NCBI RefSeq assembly: GCF_030580675.1
Contig: NZ_JAUQUB010000001.1
Location: 124,001-188,000, forward strand
Direction: 5' to 3'
DNA: 64,000 nt
DNA from: Antiquaquibacter soli
GTDB taxonomy: Bacteria > Actinomycetota > Actinomycetes > Actinomycetales > Microbacteriaceae
Of the stretch, positions 7,667 to 17,146 are shown piece after piece (the first letter of the stretch is position 1; each line of letters starts with the position of its first letter). The notes under the pieces were generated by a model. That model was given only the letters and a program-made list of their open reading frames with translations. It did not search any database and was not told the DNA's origin. The translations under genes and the position numbers were made by a program.

Positions 7667-8470
7667 CTACCCCCACCGCTCGCCGAGGGGATGCCCGTCC
7701 CCCACGAACCCGCCGGCGAGCAGGTCGTCCCGCGACGGCAGGTCGGGCGTGCGACCATCCCGGTCGAGGAACCACTGCACCGCGTCATCCTGAGGCTCGA
7801 AGCCGATCGCGCGGCCCGCCTCCAGCGGGAACCACCCTTGCGCGTTCGCGGACACCGCCCAGACCAGGTGGTGGCCGGGTTCCTCGAGCGCTACGACCGC
7901 CTCCACGAGCCGCACCATGTCGGCGGGGGACAGCCACGTCGCGATGGTGCGACCGGGCACGGCGTCGACGGCGGGATGCTCCAAGAAGGTGCAGATGCGG
8001 GCGGACACGATCGACATCCCGAACCGGTCCGCGAAGACGCTGCCGAGCGCCTCCATGGCCGCCTTGCTCACGCCGTAGAGGGTGTCGGGCCGCGGCTCGA
8101 ACGGGTGGTCGTGGAGGTCCGCCGCAGACCAGTAGCCGGCGGCGTGGATGGAGCTCGCGAGCAGCACGCGGCCCACTCCCGCGTCGTGCGCCGCCGACAG
8201 GACGGCGTGCGTGCCGTCGATGTTGGTCGACAGGATGCTCTCCCACTCGTCCTCGACCGGGATCCCGGCGAGGTGCACGACGGTGTCCGCTCCCGCGAGT
8301 GCGGCGGCGAGGGCATCCCGATCGGTGACGGTCGCCTCGACCCAGTCGCCCGTGGCATCAGCCGGCACCTCGTGGTCGAGGAGCACGAGCCGGCGCCCCT
8401 CCCGCTCGAGCAGGGGCGCGATGGTCCGCCCGATGCGACCCGCCGCCCCCGTGATCACGATCGACTGCAT
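7667..8470 (-). CDS. NAD-dependent epimerase/dehydratase family (uronate dehydrogenase-like)
   Basis: 267 aa. N-terminal Rossmann motif TGAAGRIG near residue 7, substrate/cofactor motif HLAGIP near 70, catalytic Ser in LLASSIHAAGY and the YxxxK pair in YGVSK near 132. Overall order and the GRIG and GIP motifs resemble uronate dehydrogenase, which oxidises galacturonate or glucuronate to the aldaro-lactone; a role in pectic sugar oxidation fits the neighbours but the substrate is inferred. The promoter is leaderless: TAGGCT at 8477-8482 (minus strand), six bases, then ATG. Flanked on both sides by copies of the family A palindrome. Confidence 0.75.
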   Translation of the reverse strand: MQSIVITGAAGRIGRTIAPLLEREGRRLVLLDHEVPADATGDWVEATVTDRDALAAALAGADTVVHLAGIPVEDEWESILSTNIDGTHAVLSAAHDAGVGRVLLASSIHAAGYWSAADLHDHPFEPRPDTLYGVSKAAMEALGSVFADRFGMSIVSARICTFLEHPAVDAVPGRTIATWLSPADMVRLVEAVVALEEPGHHLVWAVSANAQGWFPLEAGRAIGFEPQDDAVQWFLDRDGRTPDLPSRDDLLAGGFVGDGHPLGERWG

Positions 8471-8496
8471 CCGTCGAGCCTATGCCGGGGCAGCAC

Positions 8497-8558
8497 CGCG
8501 AGTGTTCCGAAAGTGCCGCTAAACAGGGCTCCGAAGCGGCACTTTCGGAACACTCGCG
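8497..8558. repeat. intergenic palindrome, family A copy 2
   Basis: Perfect 24-bp arms at 8497-8520 and 8535-8558 with a 14-base spacer. The arm sequence is the same as in copy 1 at 7597; only the loop differs. It lies between the end of the LacI gene and the promoter of the epimerase gene, both on the minus strand. Confidence 0.85.
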
Positions 8559-8572
8559 AAACCGGGACGCCC

Positions 8573-9592
8573 CTAGCGCTTCGGGCGCGTCGACTCCCGT
8601 ACGACGAGCTCCGGCTGGAACATCGTCTGCCGCGGGATCAGCTCCGAGTCGTCCGCCTCCTCGAGCAGCACGCGCAGCGCGGTCTGCCCGAGGGTGCGGC
8701 TCGGCTGCCCGACCGAGGAGAGCGGCACGGCGGCCGCCCCAGCGAAGGCGATGTCGTCGAATCCGATGATGGCGATCTGGTCGGGAACGAGCAGAGTGCC
8801 GCCCACGACGAGCGACTGCAGAAGCCCGAGGGCGACGAGGTCGTTGGCGGCGAAGAGCGCGTCGGGGCGCAGCGCGGCGGGGCGATCGAGGATGCGCAGC
8901 CCCGCCTTGGCCCCCTCCGCGACGGTGAGCGCCTCCGTCGTGATGACCTCGATGTCTACATCCAGGTCGCTGTTCTCGACTGCCCACCGCGCGCCGTCCA
9001 ACCGGTCGCGCACCTGCCGGATGTCGAAGGGCCCGCCCACGAAGGCGATGCGACGCCGCCCGGTGTCGATGAGGTGCTGGGCGGCCATCCGCCCTCCTGC
9101 GACGCTGTCGACGGCGACCGAGCTGAACAGCCCGTCGACACTCACCCGGTCGACGAGGACGGCGGGGATGTCCCGCGCCCGCAGTTGCTGAAGGCGCCGG
9201 GTGATGTCGCCGTACGGCGCGATGAGCACGCCGCGCACCCGCTGCTCCTCGAAGAGGTCGAGGTACATCCCCTCGCGGCGGGGATCCTCGTCGGTGTTGC
9301 CGACGAGAACGGCGATGCCGTTCTTGGATGCCTCGTCCTCGGCGCCGCGCACGACCTCGTTGAAGAACGGGTTCTGGCCGTCGAGCACGACGAACCCGAC
9401 GGTGGAGGAGACTCCCGCACGCAGCCGCCGGGCGGCGTCGTTGCGCACGTAGCCGAGCTCGTCGATCGCGGCCTGAACGCGCACGATGGTCTCGGCAGCG
9501 ACCTCGTCGGGCTTGTTGAGCACGTTGGAGACGGTGCCCACCGAGACGCCGGCGTGCCGTGCGACGTCGCGGATGCTCGTGGTGGCCATCAT
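8573..9592 (-). CDS. LacI-family transcriptional regulator
   Basis: 339 aa (ATG 9592, or 9589). HTH SIRDVARHAGVSVGTVSNVLN, sensor domain with VLDGQNPFF, DALFAANDLVALG and IGFDDIAFA. Strongly similar along its length to the LacI at 6578-7585, including the recognition helix, so they are paralogues. It sits right downstream of the rhamnose-type ABC operon in the same direction, 71 bases after the rhaS end, with a hairpin between. Inference: controls the TGAATCGTTTCA and/or TGAMACGTKTCA sites in this window. Confidence 0.92.
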   Translation of the reverse strand: MMATTSIRDVARHAGVSVGTVSNVLNKPDEVAAETIVRVQAAIDELGYVRNDAARRLRAGVSSTVGFVVLDGQNPFFNEVVRGAEDEASKNGIAVLVGNTDEDPRREGMYLDLFEEQRVRGVLIAPYGDITRRLQQLRARDIPAVLVDRVSVDGLFSSVAVDSVAGGRMAAQHLIDTGRRRIAFVGGPFDIRQVRDRLDGARWAVENSDLDVDIEVITTEALTVAEGAKAGLRILDRPAALRPDALFAANDLVALGLLQSLVVGGTLLVPDQIAIIGFDDIAFAGAAAVPLSSVGQPSRTLGQTALRVLLEEADDSELIPRQTMFQPELVVRESTRPKR

Positions 9593-9614
9593 CTCTCCGG
9601 GTTCAGGGGTGGTC

Positions 9615-9647
9615 GTGGCCCGGCCGGTGCGAAACCGACCGGGCCAC
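9615..9647 (-). terminator. hairpin terminator after the rhamnose ABC operon
   Basis: Arms 9615-9628 and 9634-9647 (14 bp, one mismatch) around a 5-base loop GCGAA. It lies 17 bases beyond the rhaS stop on the minus strand, in front of the LacI gene. Confidence 0.75.
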
Positions 9648-9663
9648 GGAGGGGAAGAACGAC

Positions 9664-10698
9664 TTAGAAGTCGAAGTCCCCGATGTTGTCGGCGTCGAAC
9701 ACGTACGGGTCGCCGAGGAGCACGACTCCGTCGGCCCCGACCGTGTACGAACCCAGCTTGCCAGCGTCGAAGGTGTCACCCTCAGCGCCGGTGATCTCGC
9801 CCTCGATGAGCGCCTTCGCGGCGTAGGCCGCGAGGTAGCCGAGGTCGGCCGGGTTCCACAGCGCGAACGCGGTGACGGTGCCGTCCTCGACGTACTCGCG
9901 CATCTGGTTCGGAGTGCCGAGACCGGTCAGCGCGACCTTGCCCTTGAACTCCGAGGTGGAGAGGTAGCGAGCCGCGGCCGAGATGCCGACCGTCGTGGGC
10001 GAGATGATGCCCTTGAGGTTCGGGTACGTCTGCAGCAGCGCCGCGGTCTTGTCGAACGACGTCTGGTCGTCGTCGTCGCCGTAGACGACCTCGACGAGCG
10101 TGATGTCGGGGTAGTTCGCGGCGAGCTCCTCCTTCATGAGCTCGATCCAGGCGTTCTGGTTGGTCGCGTTCGCTGTCGCCGACAGGATCGCGATCTCGCC
10201 CGCGCCGCCGATCTGCTCGGCGATGAGGTCGACCTCGATCTTGGCGATGCCCTCGGCCGTGGCCTGGTTGATGAAGACGTCGCGGCAGTCGGGGTTGGTG
10301 TCGGAGTCGAAGGTCACGACCTTGACGCCGGCGTCACGCGCCTCGTTGAGCGCGTCGCAGATCGCCTCCGGGTCGTTCGCGGAGACCGCGATCGCGCCGA
10401 CGCCCTGCTGGGTGAGCGTGTTGATGAAGCTGACCTGCGAGTCGGGCGTCGCCTCGGTGGGCCCGACCTCGGCGTAGGTGCCGCCGAACTCGGAGATCGC
10501 CTCCTCGCCACCGCCGTTGGACGTGTCGAAGTACGCGTTGCCGAGGTTTTTCGGCAGGAAGGTGATCGACAGGTTGCCGCCGTCGCCGCCATCGCCACCG
10601 TCACCGGAGTCTCCGGCGGCGCAACCGGTCGCGACGAGCGCCACCGAGAGGGCGGCCGCGACGATCGCGCCGGCGCGGGCCTTTCGTGCAAACTTCAT
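9664..10698 (-). CDS. rhaS: rhamnose-type ABC transporter substrate-binding lipoprotein
   Basis: 344 aa. Lipoprotein signal with Cys26 (LVATGC), a glycine/aspartate-rich linker, then a type I sugar-binding fold: ITFLPKNLGNAYFD near 46, PDSQVSFINTLTQQGV, VTFDSD, and FALWNPADLGY near 285. These stretches are those of RhaS/AI-2-type binding proteins that feed the RhaPQT importer. It binds the sugar outside the membrane and is anchored by its lipid. It is the last gene of the rhaT-P-Q-S operon and is followed by a hairpin. Rhamnose is the expected ligand given two flanking GH78 genes; not provable here. Confidence 0.85.
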   Translation of the reverse strand: MKFARKARAGAIVAAALSVALVATGCAAGDSGDGGDGGDGGNLSITFLPKNLGNAYFDTSNGGGEEAISEFGGTYAEVGPTEATPDSQVSFINTLTQQGVGAIAVSANDPEAICDALNEARDAGVKVVTFDSDTNPDCRDVFINQATAEGIAKIEVDLIAEQIGGAGEIAILSATANATNQNAWIELMKEELAANYPDITLVEVVYGDDDDQTSFDKTAALLQTYPNLKGIISPTTVGISAAARYLSTSEFKGKVALTGLGTPNQMREYVEDGTVTAFALWNPADLGYLAAYAAKALIEGEITGAEGDTFDAGKLGSYTVGADGVVLLGDPYVFDADNIGDFDF

Positions 10699-10753
10699 TG
10701 TTTTCTCCCTATCTTGGTGCCGATGTGTGATTGCATCGACGGTTGGGGGGTCC

Positions 10754-11803
10754 TCAGTCCTGACCTGGTGCCGGGGGCCCCTTCTTCACTCCGGGCCCGA
10801 CCCGCCGGCGGCGGGCCCAGGCCAGGATGCTCGTGGACACCACGGAGGCGACCAGCAGGGCCCCCGTGATGATGTTGATGACGTCGCTCGTGACGTTCGC
10901 GAGTCGCAGGGCGCTCGACAGGATGCCGATGAGCAGCACTCCCGCGATGACGCCGTGGATGGCGCCGCGCCCGCCGAAGATCGACACTCCGCCGAGCAGC
11001 ACGGCCGCGATGACGCTGAGCTCGAGGCCCGTCGCGTTGTCGCCGCGCGCGCTGCCGAAGCGCAGCGTGTAGTAGATGCCCGCGAGGGCGGAGACCGCTC
11101 CGGAGAGCACGAAGAGGATGAACTTGGTGCGCTCGACGTTGACGCCGGAGAAACGCGCCGCCTCGCTCGACAGCCCGATCGCGAAGATGCCGCGGCCGAA
11201 CGCTGTGAAGTGCAGCACGATCGCGAACGCGATCGCGAGCACGACGAACAGGATCATGACGCTCGGGATGGGCGTGCCGGGAATCTTCGACTTGGCGAGG
11301 TCGGTCCAGAACTCAGTGAAGTCGGTGACGGCTGTCGTGCCGAGGAGGCCCACGGCGAGCCCGCGGAACAGGGCGAGCGTGCCGATCGTCACGGCGAGCG
11401 ACGGCAGCCCGACGACGGTGATGAAGAAGCCGTTCACCGCTCCGGCGATCGCGCCGACGACGATCGCGACGAGCCCGGCCGCCTCGATCGGCAGCCCCGC
11501 CTGGTGCAGGGTGCCGAGCACGACGCTCGACAGCCCCACGATGCTCGCGACCGACAGGTCGATCTCGCCCGTGATGATGATGAGGGTCATCGGGAGGGCG
11601 ATCATGAGGATCGCCGCGACATCCAGCAGCAGGTAGGTGATCGTGATCGGTGCCGCGAAGTTGCGCACCGACAGGGCGGCGACGAGGTAGACGATCACGA
11701 GCAGGCCGACGATCGCCATCTCCCGCGTGAGCAGGATGCGGCGCCACAGCGGCTGGCCGAAGTCCTTGTAGGTGCGCGGTGCGCGCTGGGCGGTGTCAGT
11801 CAT
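10754..11803 (-). CDS. rhaQ: rhamnose-type ABC transporter permease
   Basis: 349 aa from ATG 11803, which lies within the last codons of the previous permease (8-base overlap); an upstream in-frame start at 11821 is less likely. RbsC/BPD_transp_2-type permease with about 8-10 membrane segments and the conserved loop motifs TGEIDLSVAS near 87 and GGVSIFGGRGAIHG near 275. Second permease of the heteromeric RhaPQ pair. Ends 55 bases before the rhaS start. Confidence 0.88.
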   Translation of the reverse strand: MTDTAQRAPRTYKDFGQPLWRRILLTREMAIVGLLVIVYLVAALSVRNFAAPITITYLLLDVAAILMIALPMTLIIITGEIDLSVASIVGLSSVVLGTLHQAGLPIEAAGLVAIVVGAIAGAVNGFFITVVGLPSLAVTIGTLALFRGLAVGLLGTTAVTDFTEFWTDLAKSKIPGTPIPSVMILFVVLAIAFAIVLHFTAFGRGIFAIGLSSEAARFSGVNVERTKFILFVLSGAVSALAGIYYTLRFGSARGDNATGLELSVIAAVLLGGVSIFGGRGAIHGVIAGVLLIGILSSALRLANVTSDVINIITGALLVASVVSTSILAWARRRRVGPGVKKGPPAPGQD

Positions 11804-12785
11804 TGTCCCTCGCCTCCGCAAGTCGTCGGCTGGCCCTCACCGCGAGAACGCGGTCGAGCACGATCGCCCCGAGGATGAGCACGCCCACGACGGCGCGCTG
11901 CCAGAAGTCCTGAACGCCGAGCACGGGCAGGGCGCGGTTGATGGTGAGCAGCAGGTAGGCGCCGATCGCGGCACCCCACACCGTGCCGCTGCCGCCGAAG
12001 ATCGCGACGCCTCCGATGACGGCGGCGCCCACGGCATCCAGCTCCCAGCCGGATCCGGCCTGCGAGTTCACGGTGCCGTACCGGGCGGCGTAGAGCACTC
12101 CCGCGAGGCCGGCGAGGGCTCCGCAGAGCACGAACGCGGCGAGCACCCGCTGGGTGACCTTGAGGCCGTAGAGGTTCGCGGCGGCGGGGTCGGACCCGAT
12201 GGCGTAGAGCTCGCGACCGGCGCGCTGCGTGCGCATGAACCATCCCGCGACCACCAGCACGACGAGGGCGATCACCGTGAGCCACGGCAGCCCGGCGAGC
12301 GAGCTCGTGCCGAGGGCGAGGAACTCCTTCGGCATGTCCGACGGGTTGATGCGGTCGCTGCCGGTCCACAGCACGTTGATGCCGCGGTAGGCGTAGAGCG
12401 TGCCGAGGGTGATGACGAGCGCGGGCACCTTCGCGAACGCGACGAGCGCGCCGTTGATGAGCCCCAGCAGTCCGCCGAAGACGATCCCGATGAGGAACAC
12501 GGTTGGCCACGGCAACCACGGCAGGTCGATGAAGATGCGGCCGGTCAGGTAGGCCGAGAGGCCGAGCACCGAACCGACCGACAGGTCGACGTTGCGCGTG
12601 ATGATCACGATCGCCTGGCCGACCGCGACGAGCATGAGGATCGACGGCGTGAGCAGCAGGTCGCGGAAGCCGTCCGGCGAGAACAGGAAGTTCGGGTTGC
12701 GCACCGTCGTGACGATCACGACGAGCACGAGAGCGAGCAGGATGCCCGTCTCGCGCGCTTTCAGCAGAGAGGTGATCCGAGCCAT
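11796..12785 (-). CDS. rhaP: rhamnose-type ABC transporter permease
   Basis: 329 aa. Same family as the next permease: ITRNVDLSVGSVLGLSAYL near 68, GGVAIFGGSGTVWG near 262, with 8-10 hydrophobic helices. ATG 12785 shares one base with the stop of the ATPase gene (TGATG). The divergence from the neighbouring permease is typical of RhaP/RhaQ, which form a heterodimer in the membrane. Confidence 0.88.
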   Translation of the reverse strand: MARITSLLKARETGILLALVLVVIVTTVRNPNFLFSPDGFRDLLLTPSILMLVAVGQAIVIITRNVDLSVGSVLGLSAYLTGRIFIDLPWLPWPTVFLIGIVFGGLLGLINGALVAFAKVPALVITLGTLYAYRGINVLWTGSDRINPSDMPKEFLALGTSSLAGLPWLTVIALVVLVVAGWFMRTQRAGRELYAIGSDPAAANLYGLKVTQRVLAAFVLCGALAGLAGVLYAARYGTVNSQAGSGWELDAVGAAVIGGVAIFGGSGTVWGAAIGAYLLLTINRALPVLGVQDFWQRAVVGVLILGAIVLDRVLAVRASRRLAEARDND

Positions 12786-14305
12786 CACGCGGCCTCCCCG
12801 CTCGAGTGCGTCGCCGCGAACATGACGGATTCGGCCGTCGCCTCGGCGCGCGGGATGTCCGCGGTGATGCGTCCCTCGTGCACGACGAGCACGCGGTCGG
12901 CCATTCCCAGCACCTCGGGCAGCTCCGACGAGATCATGATGATCGCGAGCCCCTGGCCGGCGAGCTCCGAGAGCAGCCGGTGCACCTCCGCCTTCGTGCC
13001 GACGTCGATGCCGCGGGTGGGCTCGTCGACGATGAGCACGCGCGGGTCGGTGGCGAGCCACTTCGCGAGAACCACCTTCTGCTGGTTGCCGCCCGAGAGG
13101 GTGCCGACCTCGGTGTCGAGCGCATTGGTCTTGACCTCGAGCCGGCTCGCCCAGATGCGGGCGCTCGCGTTCTCCATGCCCGTCGTGAGCAGTCCGAAGC
13201 GCGAGAGCGCCCGGCGGATCGCCATCGTCGCGTTGCGGGCGACGGATGCCTCGAGCACGAGCCCCTGCTGGCGGCGGTCCTCCGGCACGAGCGCGATGCC
13301 CGCGGCCATCGCGGCCGTCGGCTTGCGCTTGCGCAGCAGCTGCCCGCCGACGCGGACCGTTCCGCTCGAGTACGGGTCGATGCCGAACACCGCGCGGGCG
13401 ATCTCGCTGCGCCCGGCGCCGACGAGTCCGGCGAGGGCGACGATCTCGCCCGAGCGCACGGTGAACGACACGTCGTGGAACACTCCCGGCTGGTTCAGCC
13501 CCTCCACGACGAGCACGTCGTCGCCGATCGTCGCCGGCGTCTTGGGGAAGAGGGTCGTGACATCCCGGCCCACCATCTGGCGCACGATCGCGTCGACGGT
13601 GGTGTCCTCGATCGCGCTCGTGGCGATGTAGGCGCCGTCGCGCATGACGGTGACGGTGTCGCACAGCGAGAACACCTCGTCGAACCGGTGCGAGATGAAC
13701 AGGATGGCCCGTCCCTCATCGCGCAGGCTGCGGGCGACGGCGAACAGGCGGTCGACCTCGACCCCGGAGAGCGCGGCGGTCGGCTCATCCATGATGAGCA
13801 CCTTCGCGTCGAGGGAGATGGCCTTGGCGATCTCGATGATCTGCTGGTCGGCGATCGAGAGGCCGAGCGTCGGGCGGTCGGGGTCGATGCGCACGCCGAG
13901 CCGCTCGAAGAGGGCGAGGGCCTCGTCGTGCATCGCGCGGCGATCGATCATGCCGAGCGCGCCGGTGGGCTGGCGGCCCATGAAGATGTTCTCGGTGACC
14001 GACAGGTCGGGGAAGAGCGTGGGCTCCTGGTAGATGACCGCGATGCCGGCGGCCTTCGCTGCGGCGGTCGACGTGAAGTCGACGGGATGCCCCTCGAGGA
14101 GGAACTCGCCCGCATCGCGCTGGTAGAGCCCCGCGATGATCTTGACGAGCGTGGACTTGCCGGCGCCGTTCTCGCCGACGAGGGCGTGGATCGATCCGGA
14201 CTCGAGGCGGAGGGTGCCGTTCGTGAGCGCGATCACCGCGCCGAACGCTTTGGCGATGCGCGAGAGCTCCAGTGCCGGGGGCGGAGCCGTGCCTATCGAC
14301 GTCAT
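12785..14305 (-). CDS. rhaT: rhamnose-type sugar ABC transporter ATP-binding protein (two ABC domains)
   Basis: 506 aa, the usual length for a duplicated sugar ATPase. First domain: Walker [10 protein letters not shown] near 44-52, IADQQ signature-like motif, [10 protein letters not shown]. Second domain: GLVGAGRSE replaces a canonical Walker A near 293, with LSGGNQQK and VDEPTRGID intact; this asymmetry is normal for the family. First gene of the operon, energising RhaPQ. Promoter and operator lie at 14351-14403. Confidence 0.92.
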   Translation of the reverse strand: MTSIGTAPPPALELSRIAKAFGAVIALTNGTLRLESGSIHALVGENGAGKSTLVKIIAGLYQRDAGEFLLEGHPVDFTSTAAAKAAGIAVIYQEPTLFPDLSVTENIFMGRQPTGALGMIDRRAMHDEALALFERLGVRIDPDRPTLGLSIADQQIIEIAKAISLDAKVLIMDEPTAALSGVEVDRLFAVARSLRDEGRAILFISHRFDEVFSLCDTVTVMRDGAYIATSAIEDTTVDAIVRQMVGRDVTTLFPKTPATIGDDVLVVEGLNQPGVFHDVSFTVRSGEIVALAGLVGAGRSEIARAVFGIDPYSSGTVRVGGQLLRKRKPTAAMAAGIALVPEDRRQQGLVLEASVARNATMAIRRALSRFGLLTTGMENASARIWASRLEVKTNALDTEVGTLSGGNQQKVVLAKWLATDPRVLIVDEPTRGIDVGTKAEVHRLLSELAGQGLAIIMISSELPEVLGMADRVLVVHEGRITADIPRAEATAESVMFAATHSSGEAA

Positions 14306-14350
14306 TGTCTGTCTCTCTGGGTTCCCCGGTCGCGTGTGCTGAACACCGGG

Positions 14351-14403
14351 TGAATCGTTTCAGGTGGTGTTCAGACGATAGGCGCGATCCATCGATCCGT
14401 CAA
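14351..14403 (-). promoter_or_regulatory. promoter and LacI-type operator of the rhamnose ABC operon
   Basis: On the minus strand TTGACG (14403-14398), a 17-base spacer, then TATCGT (14380-14375) form a good sigma-70-type promoter. TGAATCGTTTCA at 14351-14362, a 12-bp near-palindrome centred on CG, sits just past the expected start of transcription, where a repressor would block elongation. Confidence 0.65.
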
Positions 14404-14421
14404 GTCGCAGAGGGAGAACGC

Positions 14422-17004
14422 TTAGAGCAGTGCGCTGAACGAGTGGATCCCGCTCCCCACCGCCACGGGCTCCGCGCCCGGCAGCTCGACCACGGCGTCC
14501 GCCCCGGTCGGCACGACGACGTCGACGCTCAGCACTCCGTCGGCGATGCGCCAGTCGATGGATGCCCGCCCGTACGGCGTCTCGTGCGCGGCCGAGGCCG
14601 ACGTCAGCCCGCCGCCCGGCTGCGGAGCGAACCGGATGCTGCGGTAGCCGGGGGCCGCGGGGGCGATCCCCGCCACGACGCGGTGCAGCCAGTCGGCGAC
14701 GGACCCGAGCGCGTAGTGGTTGAACGACGTCATCGTGCCCGGATTGACCGTGTCATCCGGCAGCAGCGAGTCCCAGCGCTCCCACACGGTGGTCGCGCCC
14801 TTCTTCACGGCGTACAGCCACGACGGGCACTCCTCCTCGAGGAGCAGGTCGTAGGCGGAGTCGTTCGCGTCGACGAGCGTGAGGGCGTCCGAGAGCACGT
14901 TCACTCCGGCGAAGCCGACCGAGATGCGGTTCCGACCCTCCGCGACGAGAGCCGCGAGCCGGGCGCCGGCTGCCGCCCGCAGCTCCGGGTCGACGATGAG
15001 GTCGAAGCGCAGCGCGAGGGCGTAGGCGGTCTGCGCGTCGCTCGACATGCGGCCGTCGGGCAGTACGTACTCGGCGACGAAGGCGTCGCGCACGAGATCG
15101 GCGAGTCGCGAGTAGTGGGCGGCGTCGTCGGCGAGCCCGAGCACCTCGGCGGCCTTCGCGAGGTGCCGTGCCGACCACGCGAAGTAGGCGGTGGCGACGA
15201 GGTACTTGTCGGTCTTGGCGTCCGCCGGGTCCTGCGGGGGAGCATCCGGGTCGAGCCAGTCGCCGAGCTGGAAGCCCTCGTTCCACAGGTGGTCGTCGCC
15301 CGCGAGGCGATCCTGCAGGTCGACCCACTTCTTGGCGCTCTCGTACTGCGCGGCGAGGATGCCGGCGTCGCCGGAGCGCTCGTAGAGCACCCACGGCGTG
15401 AGCACCGCGACATCCCCCCACACCGCGCCGGGGCGGATCGGCGTCCACATCTGGTGAGCCGGGATGACGGGCACGTACCAGGGGATGGTTCCGTCGGGGA
15501 GCTGCTCGACGGCGACGTCGCGCAGCCAGCTGCCGAGCATCCCGGACACGTCGTAGAGGAAGGCGGCGGTCGGCGCGAACACCTGGATGTCGCCCGTCCA
15601 GCCCACGCGCTCGTCGCGCTGCGGGCAGTCGGTCGGCACGTCGACGAAGTTGCTGCGCATTCCCCACAGCACGTTGTCGTGCAGCCGGTTGACGAGGGGG
15701 TTGGATGACTCGAACCACCCCGTGCGCTCCATGTCTGAGTGGTAGACCCGCCCCACCGCATCGCCCGCCGCGACGGCGGCGTCGAGGTCGCCCGGCCACC
15801 CGGTGACCTCCGCGTAGCGGAAGCCGTGGATCGTGAAGCGGGGCTCCCACTCCTCGGTGCCTTCGCCACGCAGCGTGTAGACGTCGGTCGACTTCGCCTC
15901 GCGCAGCGGGCGGGTGTAGAGCTCGCCGTGCTGCAGGACCTCGGCGGTGCGGATGGTCACGGTGTCGCCCGCGGCACCCGACACCCGGATGCGGATGCGA
16001 CCCGCGAAGTTCTGGCCGAAGTCGAGGATGCGCTTGCCGCTCGGCGTGGTGAGCACGGCCACGGGCGCGAGCTCCTCGGTGCACCGCACCGGCGGACCCT
16101 GCGGAGCGACGAGGGTCGCCGGGTCGCGCTCGCCGGTCGCGACGGGGCTCCACCCGGAGTCGTCGAAGGATGCCGCGGACCATCCCGGCAGCTCGTCGCG
16201 AGCGTCGTAGACCTCGCCGTCGTAGAGTCCGCTGCGGACGATCGGGCCGACGTGGGCGCGCCACGAGTCGTCCGTCGCGATGGTCTCGACCGAGCCGTCG
16301 GCATAGGTCACCTCGAGCTGCGCGAGCAGGGCGAGGTCGCTGCCGAACAGGTTGTAGAAGCCGCCGCGCCAGCCGAGGCGGCCGCGGTACCAGCCGTCGC
16401 CGAGCCACGAGCCGATCGCGTTCTCGCCCGGCTGCAGCAGCCCGGTGACGTCGTAGGTGTAGTACCGCAGGCGCTGGCCGTAGACCGTCCAGCCGGGGGC
16501 GAGCGCGTCGTCGCCGACGCGCGACCCGTTGAGCTCGACCTCGTAGAGGCCGTGGGCACTCGCGTAGAGGCGGGCCTTCGCGACGGGCTTGCCGAGCGTG
16601 AAACCCCGGCGCACGAGGGGCGGGCGCCGGGCATCCAGGTCGTCGCCCTCGTCCCAGGGGGCGCCGACCGGCACCGCCACCCAGTCGGTCGGGTGCAGCA
16701 GCCCGGCTTCGACGACGGATGCCTCGCTCCAGTCGCTCTCGTCTCCGGACTCGCCGACCACGCGCACCCGCACCGATGCGGACTCCCGTGACTCGAGGGG
16801 CGCGCCGACCCACGGCACGAGGACGGACTCGCCCGACTCGATGCGCTCGGTGTGGACTCGCTGGCTTCGCGTGACCTCGACCTCGTAGGCGGCCTGCCGC
16901 CACCCCGCGGGGGCCACCGTCTTCCACGACAGGCGCGGGGCGGCCTCGCCGATGCCGAGCGCCTCGCGGTGGTGCTCGAAGCGGGGGGAGCTCGGAGTGG
17001 CCAT
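14422..17004 (-). CDS. alpha-L-rhamnosidase, GH78
   Basis: 860 aa, full length for the family. Seen: N-terminal sandwich domains (residues 1-125), the galactose-binding-like Bac_rhamnosid_N domain (YASAHGLYEVELNG near 168, GSWLGDGWYRG near 205), a conserved linker domain (LDFGQNFAGRIRIRV near 325), the (alpha/alpha)6 barrel with DCPQRDERVGWTGDIQ at about 455-470, and the C-terminal sandwich (HETPYG). No signal peptide, so it acts in the cytosol on imported rhamnosides. Divergent from the cupin/epimerase pair across a region with two LacI-type operators. It is a paralogue of the truncated GH78 at the window start. Confidence 0.95.
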   Translation of the reverse strand: MATPSSPRFEHHREALGIGEAAPRLSWKTVAPAGWRQAAYEVEVTRSQRVHTERIESGESVLVPWVGAPLESRESASVRVRVVGESGDESDWSEASVVEAGLLHPTDWVAVPVGAPWDEGDDLDARRPPLVRRGFTLGKPVAKARLYASAHGLYEVELNGSRVGDDALAPGWTVYGQRLRYYTYDVTGLLQPGENAIGSWLGDGWYRGRLGWRGGFYNLFGSDLALLAQLEVTYADGSVETIATDDSWRAHVGPIVRSGLYDGEVYDARDELPGWSAASFDDSGWSPVATGERDPATLVAPQGPPVRCTEELAPVAVLTTPSGKRILDFGQNFAGRIRIRVSGAAGDTVTIRTAEVLQHGELYTRPLREAKSTDVYTLRGEGTEEWEPRFTIHGFRYAEVTGWPGDLDAAVAAGDAVGRVYHSDMERTGWFESSNPLVNRLHDNVLWGMRSNFVDVPTDCPQRDERVGWTGDIQVFAPTAAFLYDVSGMLGSWLRDVAVEQLPDGTIPWYVPVIPAHQMWTPIRPGAVWGDVAVLTPWVLYERSGDAGILAAQYESAKKWVDLQDRLAGDDHLWNEGFQLGDWLDPDAPPQDPADAKTDKYLVATAYFAWSARHLAKAAEVLGLADDAAHYSRLADLVRDAFVAEYVLPDGRMSSDAQTAYALALRFDLIVDPELRAAAGARLAALVAEGRNRISVGFAGVNVLSDALTLVDANDSAYDLLLEEECPSWLYAVKKGATTVWERWDSLLPDDTVNPGTMTSFNHYALGSVADWLHRVVAGIAPAAPGYRSIRFAPQPGGGLTSASAAHETPYGRASIDWRIADGVLSVDVVVPTGADAVVELPGAEPVAVGSGIHSFSALL

Positions 17005-17056
17005 CGTTGGTCACAGTCCTTTCAGCGGTGGCGGGCAGCGGATGCTCCGCCCGTAA

Positions 17057-17140
17057 TGACACGTTTCAAAATGCGATAGTACATGCCGCTCGGCCAATTG
17101 CACCCGCCCCATTGACACGTTTCAAAGCGTGGGGCAGGAT
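17057..17140. promoter_or_regulatory. divergent control region with two identical LacI-type operators
   Basis: TGACACGTTTCA occurs at 17057-17068 and again at 17113-17124, 56 bp apart. On the plus strand TTGACA (17112-17117) overlaps the second site and pairs with CAGGAT (17135-17140) at 17 bp, driving the cupin/epimerase side. On the minus strand TACTAT (17081-17076) is a likely -10 for the GH78 gene, with the first site just downstream. The same site type recurs at 24.8-25.0 kb. Confidence 0.7.
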
Positions 17141-17146
17141 GGGCCC

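Noticed and set aside
7597-8558. The two nearby palindromes as terminal inverted repeats of a mobile element carrying the epimerase gene
   Set aside because: Each copy is itself a complete hairpin, there is no transposase or target-site duplication, and a third copy stands alone at 21486.
11804-14421. Longer upstream versions of the rhamnose importer genes and of other genes (e.g. binding proteins starting far before their lipoprotein signals)
   Set aside because: The extra residues are not protein-like, overlap known upstream genes or promoters, and ribosome-binding sites or leaderless boxes support the shorter starts.
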